From NCBI RefSeq assembly GCF_031884435.1, contig NZ_CP134779.1:3286001-3350000 (forward strand): 64,000 bases of DNA. The letters are read 5' to 3'. The notes below the pieces were generated by a model. The model was given only the letters and a program-made list of their open reading frames with translations, was not told where the DNA came from and did not search any database. The translations under genes were made by a program, and so were the position numbers. This document shows, piece after piece, positions 50,831-59,603 of the stretch (its first letter is position 1; every line of letters starts with the position of its first letter). The stretch is from Bosea sp. 685 (GTDB lineage: Bacteria > Pseudomonadota > Alphaproteobacteria > Rhizobiales > Beijerinckiaceae).

Positions 50831-52176
50831 TACTCCCGCTCTATACGGATGACTTGCGGCGGTTCCGCGATATGGCCGTCGGCAGAAACCTTCTCCAGCG
50901 CCGCCCGGATCGCGGATTCGCTGGTGGCATAAGTGATGAGCACGACCGGAACCGGCGCGCCGGAACGCCCGGAGGGGTCGCGCGCAGCTGCGCTCTCCGA
51001 ACGGCGCTGGACGATGCTTTCGAGCGAGATGTCGGCTTCAGCCATGCGGGTCGCGATCGCAGCCGCCGCTCCGGGATGGTCGAGCACGGCAAGGCGGACG
51101 TAATAGCCGCCCTCATGCCGCTGCATCGGCGCGCGGGTCGGCGTTTCCAACCGCGCCACAGGCAGGCCGAAAGGCAGGCCCGCCGTGCCGCGCGCGACAT
51201 CGGCGATATCGGCGACGACGGCCGAGGCCGTCGGGTCGCCGCCAGCGCCAGGACCGACCAGGGTGATCTCGCGAACCGCATCGGCGTCGATGGTGACGGC
51301 GTTGGTCACGCCCATCACCTGCGCGATGGCCGAGGATTTCGGCACCATGGTCGGGTGCACGCGCTGTTCGATACCGGTCTTGGTCCTCTCGGCGACGCCG
51401 AGCAGCTTGATCCGGTAGCCGAGCTCATCGGCCATCTTCAGGTCGAGCGGAGCGATCGAGGAAATGCCTTCGACATGAATCGCTTCGGCGTCGATCTTCG
51501 TCCCGAATGCGAGGCTGGTCAGGATGGCGAGCTTATGGGCGGTGTCGTAGCCTTCGACATCGAAGGTCGGGTCGGCTTCGGCATAGCCCAGGCGCTGGGC
51601 GTCGGCGAGGCAGGCCTCGAAGGTCAGCCCCTCCCTCTCCATGCGCGAGAGGATGTAGTTGCAGGTGCCGTTCAGGATGCCATAGAGCCGCGTGACATTG
51701 TTGCCCGACAAAGCCTCGCGCAGCGTCTTCACCACCGGGATGCCGCCAGCCGACGAGGCCTCGAAGGCCAGCGCCACGCCCTGCTCCTCGGCGAGCGTCG
51801 CCAGCGCCACGCCATGATGGGCGAGCAGCGCCTTGTTGGCCGTGACGACCGATTTGCCGGAGGCGAGCGCGGCCTCGACGGCTTCCTTCGCCACCCCTTC
51901 CGAGCCGCCGACGAGCTCGACCAGGCAGTCGATCTCCGAGGATTTCGCCAGCGCGACGGGATCGTCGAACCAGGTCAGGCCGGCAAGATCGACGCCGCGA
52001 TCCCGGGTTCGGTCGCGCGCCGAGACGGCGGTGACGCGAATGGCGCGGCCGCAGCGGGCGGCGAGCGCATTCTCCTGCCGGCGCAGGATGCGCAGCACGG
52101 AGGCTCCAACGGTGCCAAGCCCGGCAAGGCCGATGCGAAGCGGCGAAGATTGTGGCGAGGGAGGCGCGAGGGTCAT
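50830..52176 (-). CDS. hom: Homoserine dehydrogenase
   Basis: A 448-residue protein starting at ATG 52176 (MTLAPPSPQSSPLRIGLAGLGTVGASVL). It contains the NAD(P)-binding Rossmann motif GLAGLGTVG, the catalytic-domain segment LNGTCNYILSRMEREG, and DPTFDVEGYDTAHKLAILTSLAFG. The C-terminal ACT domain (VLDHPGAAAAIATRMAEADISLESIVQRR) probably senses threonine. It reduces aspartate semialdehyde to homoserine for Thr and Met synthesis. The backbone order aminotransferase, hom, glpX is usual in the order. Confidence 0.96.
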   Translation of the reverse strand: MTLAPPSPQSSPLRIGLAGLGTVGASVLRILRRQENALAARCGRAIRVTAVSARDRTRDRGVDLAGLTWFDDPVALAKSSEIDCLVELVGGSEGVAKEAVEAALASGKSVVTANKALLAHHGVALATLAEEQGVALAFEASSAGGIPVVKTLREALSGNNVTRLYGILNGTCNYILSRMEREGLTFEACLADAQRLGYAEADPTFDVEGYDTAHKLAILTSLAFGTKIDAEAIHVEGISSIAPLDLKMADELGYRIKLLGVAERTKTGIEQRVHPTMVPKSSAIAQVMGVTNAVTIDADAVREITLVGPGAGGDPTASAVVADIADVARGTAGLPFGLPVARLETPTRAPMQRHEGGYYVRLAVLDHPGAAAAIATRMAEADISLESIVQRRSESAAARDPSGRSGAPVPVVLITYATSESAIRAALEKVSADGHIAEPPQVIRIERE

Positions 52177-52238
52177 GTGGCGCGGGGTCGCATGAGGGGA
52201 GGCGCGAGTCAACGGCGCAGGGCGGGATGATCGGCCAT

Positions 52239-52703
52239 TCACGCCGGCTCGAACGACTTGACCATGAAGATGCTCAACGGGTCGTTGGCGTAGGAGCCGA
52301 ACGGTCCGCACTCCCTGAATCCGATGCGCCGGTAGAGACCCAAGGCCTCATGCGACTTGACGCCCGTCTCCAGGAAGATCTGCCGGACACCGTCCTGCGC
52401 GGCCGCAGCCTCAATCGCCTGGACGAGCCGGAGGCCAACGCCCTGCCCTCTCGCAGCCGGATCGACGAACAGGCGCTTGATTTCGGCCGAGCCATCCGGG
52501 AAGACGGCATAGCCGCCGCATCCCAACGCCTTGCCATCCGCCCTTGCGACGAAAAACCGAATATTATCCGCCAGCAGCGCGGTCAGAGGCGACCCGAACC
52601 TGCTCTCCGAGGGATAGAGCGCCGAGGAGCGCTCATCAGCCTGCTTGAGAAAATCAACGACGCTCGGCTGATCCGGGCTTTCTTGCTGAACCACGATCGT
52701 CAA
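52239..52703 (-). CDS. GNAT-family N-acetyltransferase
   Basis: A ~154-residue acetyltransferase. The acetyl-CoA loop is VDPAARGQGVGLRLVQAIEAAA (Q/RxxGxG/A pattern RGQGVG), preceded by GYAVFPDGSAEIKRLF, and the end is LYRRIGFRECGPFG. TTG 52703 is my start because GGAG lies 8 bases before it; an upstream TTG at 52721 has no such site. It acetylates a small molecule or protein amine; the target is unknown. Confidence 0.88.
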   Translation of the reverse strand: MTIVVQQESPDQPSVVDFLKQADERSSALYPSESRFGSPLTALLADNIRFFVARADGKALGCGGYAVFPDGSAEIKRLFVDPAARGQGVGLRLVQAIEAAAAQDGVRQIFLETGVKSHEALGLYRRIGFRECGPFGSYANDPLSIFMVKSFEPA

Positions 52704-52751
52704 AGGAGGTTCTCCGCACAAAGGTGCTCACTTGGGCGCTCACTCGGGCGC

Positions 52752-53183
52752 TCACTCGAAGCGGCAGACCACCTCGGCTGCAATCCGCTTCACCTTCTTA
52801 TCGGCGAAGCTCAGATGGATCCGCAGCAGGTTGTTGCCGAAGGCCGTGGCCTTGATCGTCCGCAGCGCCTCCACCGAGGCGCCGTCCCAGGCGGTCGAGT
52901 TCTCGATCATGGGGCTCCAGAACCAGGGCTTCGGCGGCACGATGGTCACGCTCTCCAGAACCTGCTCGGCCTGCGCCTGTTCAGTGCCCAGGGGAATGTA
53001 GCGGGAGACGATCTCGGTGGCATCCCGGCCGCAATCGCGCGCGATCGTTGCGGCCAGCACATCGGCGACCAGCGGCGAATCCGTCTGGGGCAGTCGCCCG
53101 CGCGAATAATCATAGGTGGCGACGAGGCAGATCAACGCGAACAGGCCGAAGCCGATGCCGATCAGACGGCCTTTTGAGAACAT
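52752..53183 (-). CDS. Hypothetical membrane-anchored protein
   Basis: About 143 residues from ATG 53183. One N-terminal membrane segment (GRLIGIGFGLFALICLVATYDYSRG) precedes a soluble periplasmic-side domain with two Cys (ARDCGRDATEIV and AAEVVCRFE at the very end) that could pair. No family is recognised. A longer reading from TTG 53228 would add 15 residues. It sits between GNAT and aminotransferase genes on the hom side of the backbone. Confidence 0.6.
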   Translation of the reverse strand: MFSKGRLIGIGFGLFALICLVATYDYSRGRLPQTDSPLVADVLAATIARDCGRDATEIVSRYIPLGTEQAQAEQVLESVTIVPPKPWFWSPMIENSTAWDGASVEALRTIKATAFGNNLLRIHLSFADKKVKRIAAEVVCRFE

Positions 53184-53286
53184 CTCGCGTGCCTCGGTCC
53201 AAGTCCGGACGAGAATGTCCGCGACCAAGGGGTTCCCATGTTTGGGCGGCGCGGTCCAGTCTTTACGGTCCTTCTGGCACCCTCCG

Positions 53287-53413
53287 CGTCATCCCGGACG
53301 CAACCCCCGGGTCCGATCTTCGATCGGTCCAAGGATAAACTCCGCGGAGATCCGAGGTCCATCGTAGAGTTCAGCGCCCTTCGATGGATCCCCGGTCAAG
53401 CCCGGGATCACGC
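53287..53413. repeat. REP-like inverted repeat region
   Basis: GCGTCATCCCGG (near 53287) and CCGGGATCACGC (near 53402) are inverted copies with one mismatch, about 100 bases apart. In the left arm, CCGATC-TTC-GATCGG (53314-53328) makes a perfect small hairpin. CATCCCGG / CCGGGAT-type ends are typical of extragenic palindromes in this group of bacteria. Confidence 0.55.
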
Positions 53414-53454
53414 AGTGGATGGTATTAGCGTTGCACCCGGATTGGCTTCCGCCC

Positions 53455-54675
53455 TCACCCCGCCTTAGGCATCTGGATGACGTTGTGCAGCGTCTGATCC
53501 GCCGTCTTGAGGAAGCGGCCGATATTGCGGGCCGCCTGGCGGATGCGCTGTTCGTTCTCGACGATGGCGATGCGGACGAAATCGTCGCCATGCTCGCCAA
53601 AGCCGATGCCCGGCGCGACCGCGACCTCGGCCTTCTCGATCAGGAGCTTCGAGAACTCCAGCGAGCCGAGATGGCGGAACTTCTCCGGGATCGGCACCCA
53701 GGCGAACATCGAGGCCTGCGGCACGGGCACTTCCCAACCGGCCTTGCCGAAACTCTCGACCAGCGCGTCGCGACGCTTGCGGTAGATCTCGCGCATCTCG
53801 CGGATGCAGTCGTCGGGTCCGTTCAGGGCAGCCGCCGCGGCAACCTGGATCGGCGTATAGGCGCCATAGTCGAGATAGGATTTGACGCGTGCGAGCGCAG
53901 CCAGCAGCCGCTCGTTGCCGACGGCAAAGCCCATGCGCCAACCGGCCATGGAAAATGTCTTCGACATCGAGGTGAACTCTACCGCCACATCCATCGCGCC
54001 CGGCACCTGCAGCATCGAGGGCGGCGGATTGTTGTCGTCGAAATAGACCTCGGCATAAGCAAGGTCGGAGAGCAGGATCAGCTCGTGCTTCTTCGCGAAG
54101 GCGACGAGATCGCGGTAGAAATCGAGCGAGGCGGTGAAGGCCGTTGGATTCGCAGGATAGCAGGTGACGAGCGCGATCGGCTTCGGCACGGAATGGATGA
54201 TCGCCCGCTCCAGCGCCGGGAAGAACGCCGGCGTCGGCTCGGCCGGCACCGAGCGGATGACGCCGCCCGCCATCAGGAACCCGAAGGCGTGAATCGGATA
54301 GCTCGGATTGGGCACCAGCACGACATCGCCCGGGCCGGTGATGGCCTGCGCCATATTGGCGAAGCCTTCCTTGGAGCCGAGCGTCGCGACGACCTGCGTA
54401 TCCGGATTCAGCGTCACGCCGAAGCGCCGCTCGTAATAATGCGCCTGAGCGCGCCTGAGGCCGCCGATGCCCTTGGAGGCCGAATAGCGGTCGGTGCGCG
54501 GCTTACCGGCTGTTTCGACCAGCTTCTCGATGACATGCCTGGGGGCCGGCAAATCGGGATTGCCCATGCCGAGATCGACGATGTCGACGCCCTTGGCGCG
54601 TTCGGCTGCCTTGATCTTGTTGACCTGCTCGAAGACGTAGGGCGGCAAGCGCTTGATGCGGTGAAAATCGGCCAT
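53455..54675 (-). CDS. Class I aminotransferase, AlaC / LL-diaminopimelate aminotransferase type
   Basis: A 406-residue fold-type I enzyme starting at ATG 54675 (MADFHRIKRLPPYVFEQVNKIK). PLP motifs are YSASKGIGGLR near the N-terminus, DVVLVPNPSYPIHAF, YPANPTAFTASLDFYRD, LLSDLAYAEVYFDD, and the Schiff-base Lys in TSMSKTFSMAGWRMGFAVGN. The FHRIKRLPPYVF N-terminus is shared by AlaC and DapL-type sequences. It probably transaminates alanine/pyruvate with glutamate. The conserved place beside hom suggests a core amino acid role. Confidence 0.92.
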   Translation of the reverse strand: MADFHRIKRLPPYVFEQVNKIKAAERAKGVDIVDLGMGNPDLPAPRHVIEKLVETAGKPRTDRYSASKGIGGLRRAQAHYYERRFGVTLNPDTQVVATLGSKEGFANMAQAITGPGDVVLVPNPSYPIHAFGFLMAGGVIRSVPAEPTPAFFPALERAIIHSVPKPIALVTCYPANPTAFTASLDFYRDLVAFAKKHELILLSDLAYAEVYFDDNNPPPSMLQVPGAMDVAVEFTSMSKTFSMAGWRMGFAVGNERLLAALARVKSYLDYGAYTPIQVAAAAALNGPDDCIREMREIYRKRRDALVESFGKAGWEVPVPQASMFAWVPIPEKFRHLGSLEFSKLLIEKAEVAVAPGIGFGEHGDDFVRIAIVENEQRIRQAARNIGRFLKTADQTLHNVIQMPKAG

Positions 54676-54836
54676 ATCGAACAGATCCCTCGCCAGGACG
54701 GCGGACTTATGATGTGCGCAAGTCATAATCCTTGCGCCAAGGGTGCTTAGCACCGCATCTTCGGTCAGGGCAGCCCTAAAAACGCAAGAATCGATCGAGC
54801 GCCAGGGAAAGGCCGGTTTCCCCGGCCTGTACCGGC

Positions 54837-55298
54837 TCAGTTCGTCGGCAGCGCCGCAGCGGGAGCCGGCGCCGGCAAGGCCTTGCCGAGCGAGACGGCC
54901 TGGGAACCTGCCGCATCATTGGAAATTCGCCTGGCCTCGAGCTGACTCTCGATCTGCTTGAACTCGGCGCGCCGCTTGCAAGGGTCGGTCGGCTTCAGAT
55001 CAGGCACCGGAGCCGTGAAACGGGCGGCCTGCCCCGTCGGCGTATAGGCCGGCGGCGGGGTCGGGCCTGCACATAAAGGATTGACGGCGATCGTCTTGTT
55101 GATCGGGATATAGGCCGGATCGACAGGGCGGGTCTGCTGCACGAAGCTCTTCGACTCTTGCGGAGTCGTGGCGATTCCGGCGACTTCGGCGACCGACTTG
55201 ACCGGTCCCTCGCCCGCGCAGCCAGCCAGCGACAGGGCGAGCAGAGACGGCCCCAGCAGCATGATCATCGATTTCATCATGGGCGGATCGAAGAGCAT
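54837..55298 (-). CDS. Putative lipoprotein, small
   Basis: A 153-residue protein. The N-terminus IMLLGPSLLALSLAGCAGEG holds a lipobox (LAGC), so it is probably an outer- or inner-membrane-anchored lipoprotein. The rest is low in secondary-structure signals, Pro/Ala-rich (PTPPPAYTPTGQAARF), with a Cys pair region (NPLCAGP, DPCKRR) and a helical stretch (AEFKQIESQLEARRI). ATG 55277 would remove a few residues. No function known. It is divergent from phaC with 120 bases between. Confidence 0.75.
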   Translation of the reverse strand: MLFDPPMMKSMIMLLGPSLLALSLAGCAGEGPVKSVAEVAGIATTPQESKSFVQQTRPVDPAYIPINKTIAVNPLCAGPTPPPAYTPTGQAARFTAPVPDLKPTDPCKRRAEFKQIESQLEARRISNDAAGSQAVSLGKALPAPAPAAALPTN

Positions 55299-55418
55299 GA
55301 GCGGTTCCGGCGCAATGTCGATTTTTGTTTGTCAATCATATCGGCTACGTCCTTAATGGGACCAAAATGGGGAGTGTTAAGCTGCCCCGCAGAATAAAGC
55401 GACGGGAGAAGACGCACC

Positions 55419-57254
55419 ATGAATCGGCCAAAGGACGACAAGCCGAGACTGGACGCCGGTTCGCCCGATGCCGCGCCAGAGACCCTAGCGCCCGACTTCG
55501 ATCAATTCACGCAGAATATGGGCCGCCTGGTCGAGGAATACGGCAAGGTCACCGCCGCCTATCTGAAGCCGATCGAGCGCGGCGAGGCCAAGGCGGCCGC
55601 AACCGAAGAGGTCAGCGAGATGGTCAAGACGCTTGGCCGAGTCGCCGAGCGCTGGGTCAGCGACCCCCGCAAGATCATCGAGGCGCAGGCCTCGATCACC
55701 GCCGATTTCCTCAGCCTGTGGAGCGCCACGCTGAAGCGCGTCAGCGGTGAGACGGCCGAGCCCGTGGCCCAGCCCGACAAGCGCGACGCGCGCTTCAACG
55801 ACCCCGACTGGTCGGCGCATCCGATGTTCGATTTCGTCAAGCAGGCCTATCTCATCGGCTCACGCTGGGCCGAGGACATGGTCGAGCGCACCGAGGACAT
55901 CGACCCGCATACGCGCGAGAAGGCGCGTTTCTACGTCAAGCAGATCGCCGGCGCGCTCTCGCCCTCGAACTTCGTGGCGACCAATCCGGAATTGCTGCGC
56001 GAGACGCTGCGGCAGAACGGCGACAATCTCGTGCGCGGCATGAAGATGCTGGCCGAGGACATCGAGGCCGGCAAGGGCGAGCTCAAGATCCGCCAGTCGG
56101 ACGCGCATGCCTTCGAGGTCGGCGTCAACATCGCCACCACGCCGGGCAAGGTGATCTTCCGCAACGAGATCATAGAGTTGCTCCAGTACGCGCCTGCAAC
56201 CGAGCAGGTGCTGAAGCGGCCGCTGCTGATCGTGCCGCCCTGGATCAACAAGTTCTACATCCTCGACCTCAACGCCGAGAAGAGCTTCATCCGCTGGTGC
56301 GTATCGCAGGGGCTGACGGTCTTCTGCATCTCCTGGGTCAATCCCGACGAGCGCCACGCTGCCAAGGATTTCGAGAGCTATATGCGCGAGGGCGTTTTTG
56401 CTGCGCTGGACGCCATCGAACAGGCGACGGGCGAGAAGCGCGTCAGCACGATCGGCTACTGCGTCGGCGGCACGCTGCTCGGCGTCGCCCTGGCCTATAT
56501 GGCGGCCACCCGGGACAAGCGCATCGACAGCGCCACCTTCTTCACGACGCAGGTGGATTTCTCCAAGGCCGGCGAACTATCCGTCTTCGTCGACGAGGAC
56601 CAGATTCGCGCAGTCGAGGAGAAGATGGCCAAGAGCGGCTATCTCGACGGCTCGCGCATGGCCGGCGCCTTCAACATGCTGCGGCCCAACGACCTGATCT
56701 GGTCCTATGCGATCAACAACTATCTCAAGGGCAAGGCCCCGACCCCCTTCGACCTGCTCTACTGGAACGCCGATTCGACCCGGATGCCGGCCGCCAACCA
56801 CTCCTTCTACCTGCGCAGCTGCTATCTCGAGAACAAGCTCTCAAAGGGCGAGATGCGCATCGGCGGCAAGACGCTCGACCTGAAGAAGGTGACGATCCCG
56901 ATTTATAACCTGGCCGCGCGCGAGGACCATATCGCCCCGGCGCCGTCGGTCTTCCTCGGCTCGCAATGCTTCGGCGGCCCGGTCGACTACGTCGTGGCGG
57001 GTTCGGGCCATATCGCCGGCGTGGTCAACCCGCCCGCCAAGGTCAAGTACCAGTACTGGACCGGCGGCAAGGCGCAAGGACGCTACGAGGACTGGATCGC
57101 AGCGGCCACCGAGCATCCCGGCTCCTGGTGGCCGCACTGGTTCGCCTGGCTCGAGGCGCAGGCGCCAAAGCGCGTCCCGGCGCGCCAGCCCGGCGACGGC
57201 GAGCTGCCGGCGCTGGAGGATGCGCCCGGCAGCTATGTGAAGATGAAGGCATAA
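55419..57254 (+). CDS. phaC: Class I polyhydroxyalkanoate synthase
   Basis: A 611-residue PhaC. The N-terminal PhaC_N domain includes FDFVKQAYLIGSRWAEDMVE and LLIVPPWINKFYILDLNAEKS. The lipase-like box GYCVGG has catalytic Cys348; the catalytic Asp is in AREDHIAPA and the His in GSGHIAGVVNPP. It polymerises (R)-3-hydroxyacyl-CoA into PHA storage granules. It follows a long acidic N-terminal region (SPDAAPETLAPDFDQ). No phaA/B is adjacent. It converges with the aldo/keto reductase gene at a 5-base gap. The family length is usually ~590-600. Confidence 0.95.
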   Translation: MNRPKDDKPRLDAGSPDAAPETLAPDFDQFTQNMGRLVEEYGKVTAAYLKPIERGEAKAAATEEVSEMVKTLGRVAERWVSDPRKIIEAQASITADFLSLWSATLKRVSGETAEPVAQPDKRDARFNDPDWSAHPMFDFVKQAYLIGSRWAEDMVERTEDIDPHTREKARFYVKQIAGALSPSNFVATNPELLRETLRQNGDNLVRGMKMLAEDIEAGKGELKIRQSDAHAFEVGVNIATTPGKVIFRNEIIELLQYAPATEQVLKRPLLIVPPWINKFYILDLNAEKSFIRWCVSQGLTVFCISWVNPDERHAAKDFESYMREGVFAALDAIEQATGEKRVSTIGYCVGGTLLGVALAYMAATRDKRIDSATFFTTQVDFSKAGELSVFVDEDQIRAVEEKMAKSGYLDGSRMAGAFNMLRPNDLIWSYAINNYLKGKAPTPFDLLYWNADSTRMPAANHSFYLRSCYLENKLSKGEMRIGGKTLDLKKVTIPIYNLAAREDHIAPAPSVFLGSQCFGGPVDYVVAGSGHIAGVVNPPAKVKYQYWTGGKAQGRYEDWIAAATEHPGSWWPHWFAWLEAQAPKRVPARQPGDGELPALEDAPGSYVKMKA

Positions 57255-57259
57255 CGCCC

Positions 57260-58129
57260 TCACCCGAGCGACATCACATCCATCTGCTCAAGAGCCACCA
57301 TCTCCTGCTCCGTCAGGACGAGCTCGCAGGCAGCGACGTTCTGTTCGAGATGCGTCAGGGATGACGTACCGGGGATCAGGATCGTGGCCGGTGATTTCCG
57401 CAGCAGCCACGCCAATGCGACCTGCCCCGACGTCGCGCGCCTACGCACTGAGATCTGTTCCACCGCCGCCGACTTGGCCAATGTGCCGGCTCCGAGCGGG
57501 TAGAAGGCGATGAAGCCGATCCCGTGCCGCTCGCAATATTCCAGAACGTCGTGGTGGCGGCGATCGGCCAGATTGTAGCGGTTTTGCACGGTTGCGATCT
57601 CGACGACTGATCGCGCTCGCTCGATCTGCTCAATTCCGACCTCGGACAGGCCGATATGGCGAATCTTGCCTTCACTCCGCAGGGCGAGGAACGCGGCCAT
57701 CGTGTCCTCGATCGGGATCGCCGGATCGACTCGATGCAGCTGGTAGAGATCGATGCACTCGAGGCCCAGATCGCGCAGGCTGCCCTCGACGGCCCGGCGG
57801 ATATGCGCGGCGCTGCCATTCATGGAGATGCCCGGACTGTCCGGCCTCGCCGGGCCGCTGCGAACGATCCCGCCTTTCGTGCCGATCACCAGCCCCGGCT
57901 TGTAGGGAGCCAGCGTGTCTCTGATCAGTCGTTCATTGTCGCCGGGGCCATAGACGTCGGCCGTGTCGATGAAATCGATCCCCAGTTCGACCGCGCGACG
58001 GAGAACCACGGCCGCTTCAGCCGGGTTCTCCGGCGGCCCCCAGACACCGGGTCCGGTCAGGCGCATTGCGCCAAATCCCATACGGTGCACCGGCAGATCG
58101 CCGCCAATCCGAAAAATCTCGTTCGTCAT
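57260..58129 (-). CDS. Aldo/keto reductase
   Basis: A 289-residue AKR starting at ATG 58129. It shows the catalytic tetrad region FIDTADVYGPGDNE (Asp and Tyr), VIGTKGG (Lys), and DLYQLHRVDP (His). Further, RHIGLSEVGIEQI and the cofactor-side TILIPGTSSLTHLEQN are typical. It reduces an aldehyde or ketone with NADPH. Its promoter is shared with the divergent MerR gene, and a perfect 7-1-7 palindrome lies between them, so it is probably a MerR target, perhaps a carbonyl-stress response. Confidence 0.92.
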   Translation of the reverse strand: MTNEIFRIGGDLPVHRMGFGAMRLTGPGVWGPPENPAEAAVVLRRAVELGIDFIDTADVYGPGDNERLIRDTLAPYKPGLVIGTKGGIVRSGPARPDSPGISMNGSAAHIRRAVEGSLRDLGLECIDLYQLHRVDPAIPIEDTMAAFLALRSEGKIRHIGLSEVGIEQIERARSVVEIATVQNRYNLADRRHHDVLEYCERHGIGFIAFYPLGAGTLAKSAAVEQISVRRRATSGQVALAWLLRKSPATILIPGTSSLTHLEQNVAACELVLTEQEMVALEQMDVMSLG

Positions 58130-58165
58130 CTCGTCACCTCTGCACCTGCCGAGGCAGATGCTGTA

Positions 58166-58180
58166 AGTGTGGACCACACT
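58166..58180. promoter_or_regulatory. Perfect palindromic operator between aldo/keto reductase and MerR genes
   Basis: AGTGTGGACCACACT is a perfect inverted repeat (7 + 1 + 7), ending 2 bases before the MerR start codon (58183) and 36 bases from the reductase start. MerR regulators usually bind such dyads within long promoter spacers. The short distance means either a leaderless MerR message or repression of the MerR gene. Confidence 0.65.
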
Positions 58181-58182
58181 CC

Positions 58183-58578
58183 ATGGTCAAGAGACGGATC
58201 GTGCTGATCTCCGAATTCGCGCGGGCAACCGGACTGACAACCGACACGGTGCGCTTCTACGTCCGCCTCGGGCTTTTGCGCCCCGGTGCGGGCACAAAGG
58301 GCGGTCGCCATCCCTATCAAATCTTCAGCGAAAGCGACCTGAGGGCAGCCGAGCGCATTCGCCTGTCCCAGGCGGCCGGGCTCTCTCTCAAGGAGATCGC
58401 AATATTGGGCGCCGAGCGACGTGCCGGGCGCATGACCTCCGAGCGGAGGATCGAAGTCGTCAGTGCGCAGATCGACAAGCTCGAGGCCAAGGCTGCGGAG
58501 TTGAAAGCGATGGCCGACTATTTGAGAGCCAAGCGCACATGGCTCGTCAGCGGCGAACAAGGCGCGGAGCCGACCTAG
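58183..58578 (+). CDS. MerR-family transcriptional regulator
   Basis: A 131-residue MerR protein starting at ATG 58183 (MVKRRIVLISEFARATGLTTDTVRFYVRLGLLRPG). The helix-turn-helix plus first wing are followed by SESDLRAAERIRLSQAAGLSLKEIAIL and the dimerisation coiled coil (RIEVVSAQIDKLEAKAAELKAMADYLRAKRTW). There is no metal-binding Cys cluster at the C-terminus, so the effector is probably organic or the protein responds to carbonyl stress, as fits the divergent reductase gene. The palindrome at 58166 lies directly upstream. Confidence 0.9.
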   Translation: MVKRRIVLISEFARATGLTTDTVRFYVRLGLLRPGAGTKGGRHPYQIFSESDLRAAERIRLSQAAGLSLKEIAILGAERRAGRMTSERRIEVVSAQIDKLEAKAAELKAMADYLRAKRTWLVSGEQGAEPT

Positions 58579-58622
58579 AACGGTTTCCGATCCAGTTGGA
58601 TCGTTCAGCGGCTCGTGTTGCC

Positions 58623-58700
58623 TGTTTTAACGCGTTTTCTCCGCGCAAACGCTTCGCGTTTGTCGCGAGGGAACCGGTCTCCACTCCGCTCGAAAACGCC
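58623..58700 (-). repeat. Dispersed palindromic repeat, family B, with insertion
   Basis: The minus-strand reading GGCGTTTTCGAGCGGAGTGG, then AGACCGGTTCCC and ACGCGTTAAAACA, matches the family. A ~24-bp GC-rich insertion containing AAACGCTTCGCGTTT, itself palindromic, lies in the middle. It sits between the MerR gene and the binding-protein gene. Confidence 0.6.
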
Positions 58701-58794
58701 CTAGGTGTTTTCGCCGGCGCATATCGCTTTTCGCCGGAGCGAATAAGGTTGTGACCACGATGCCCTAACGCTTAACAACGGGCCGAGGTTTCCC

Positions 58795-59583
58795 ATGCGC
58801 TTTGCCCTGCTCACGCTCATTGCGGTCTTGCTCGCCTGTCCGGTGCAGGCTGCCGACCCCGTGCTGGCGCCCAGCGGCACGCTGCGCGTTGGATATATCG
58901 GTACGAACGTCGCGCAGGCTCGCCTCGACCCGGCAACCGGCACAATTTCGGGGGTGATCGCCGACATCACGCGCGAGCTCGGCCGTCGGGCAGACGTGCC
59001 GGTCAGCATCACGCCCCTCCCGACGGCCGCCGCCGTGCTTGATGCGGTCCGAAGCGGCCAGGTCGACATCGGATTTGTCGCTCCGAACCCGGCACGCGCT
59101 GGCATTGCGCTGTACTCCCGGACGTACATGCTGGTGCAGCAGAGCGCGCTTGTGAGTGCAGATTCCCCGCTCCGGTCCGTGAAGGAGCTTGACCGACCCA
59201 CTCAGGTGATCGGGGTGAACACCGATGACAGTGTCGGCGTCTGGCTGAAAGGGCGGCTGATCGCAGCGAAGCTGCGAGAGACGCCCGACTATGCGTTGCG
59301 AGATGCTGTCCAGTGGCTTCGGAACGGGGACGTGATTGCCTTCGCGGGCGGGCGACAGCGGCTCGCCAGCGCGACGCGCGGCGTTCCCGGCCTGCGCATG
59401 CTCGACGACAATTTTTACGGTGTGCCGCAAGCCGTGGCGGTGCCAATCGATCATCAGGACCGGCTTCAGCTGATCAACGCGGCCCTCAGTGAGATGCGCT
59501 CAAGCGGCTTTCTGGCGGGCTCCGTCGCGCGCAGCGGCATCGATGGTCTTGCGGTTGCTCCAGCCGATACGCAGGAGCCATGA
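58795..59583 (+). CDS. ABC-type periplasmic binding protein (SBP_bac_3-like)
   Basis: A 262-residue exported protein. The signal peptide is FALLTLIAVLLACPVQAAD (~1-20). The mature part reads GTLRVGYIGTNVAQARLDPA and SGVIADITRELGRRADVPVSI, then DAVRSGQVDIGFVAPNPARA, and Venus-flytrap hinge regions later. No permease or ATPase genes are near, so it is an orphan receptor or works with a distant transporter. Such orphans may also feed two-component or chemotaxis sensors. The ligand is unknown. Confidence 0.85.
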   Translation: MRFALLTLIAVLLACPVQAADPVLAPSGTLRVGYIGTNVAQARLDPATGTISGVIADITRELGRRADVPVSITPLPTAAAVLDAVRSGQVDIGFVAPNPARAGIALYSRTYMLVQQSALVSADSPLRSVKELDRPTQVIGVNTDDSVGVWLKGRLIAAKLRETPDYALRDAVQWLRNGDVIAFAGGRQRLASATRGVPGLRMLDDNFYGVPQAVAVPIDHQDRLQLINAALSEMRSSGFLAGSVARSGIDGLAVAPADTQEP

Positions 59584-59603
59584 CCATGGGTAGCCGGAAG
59601 GGC

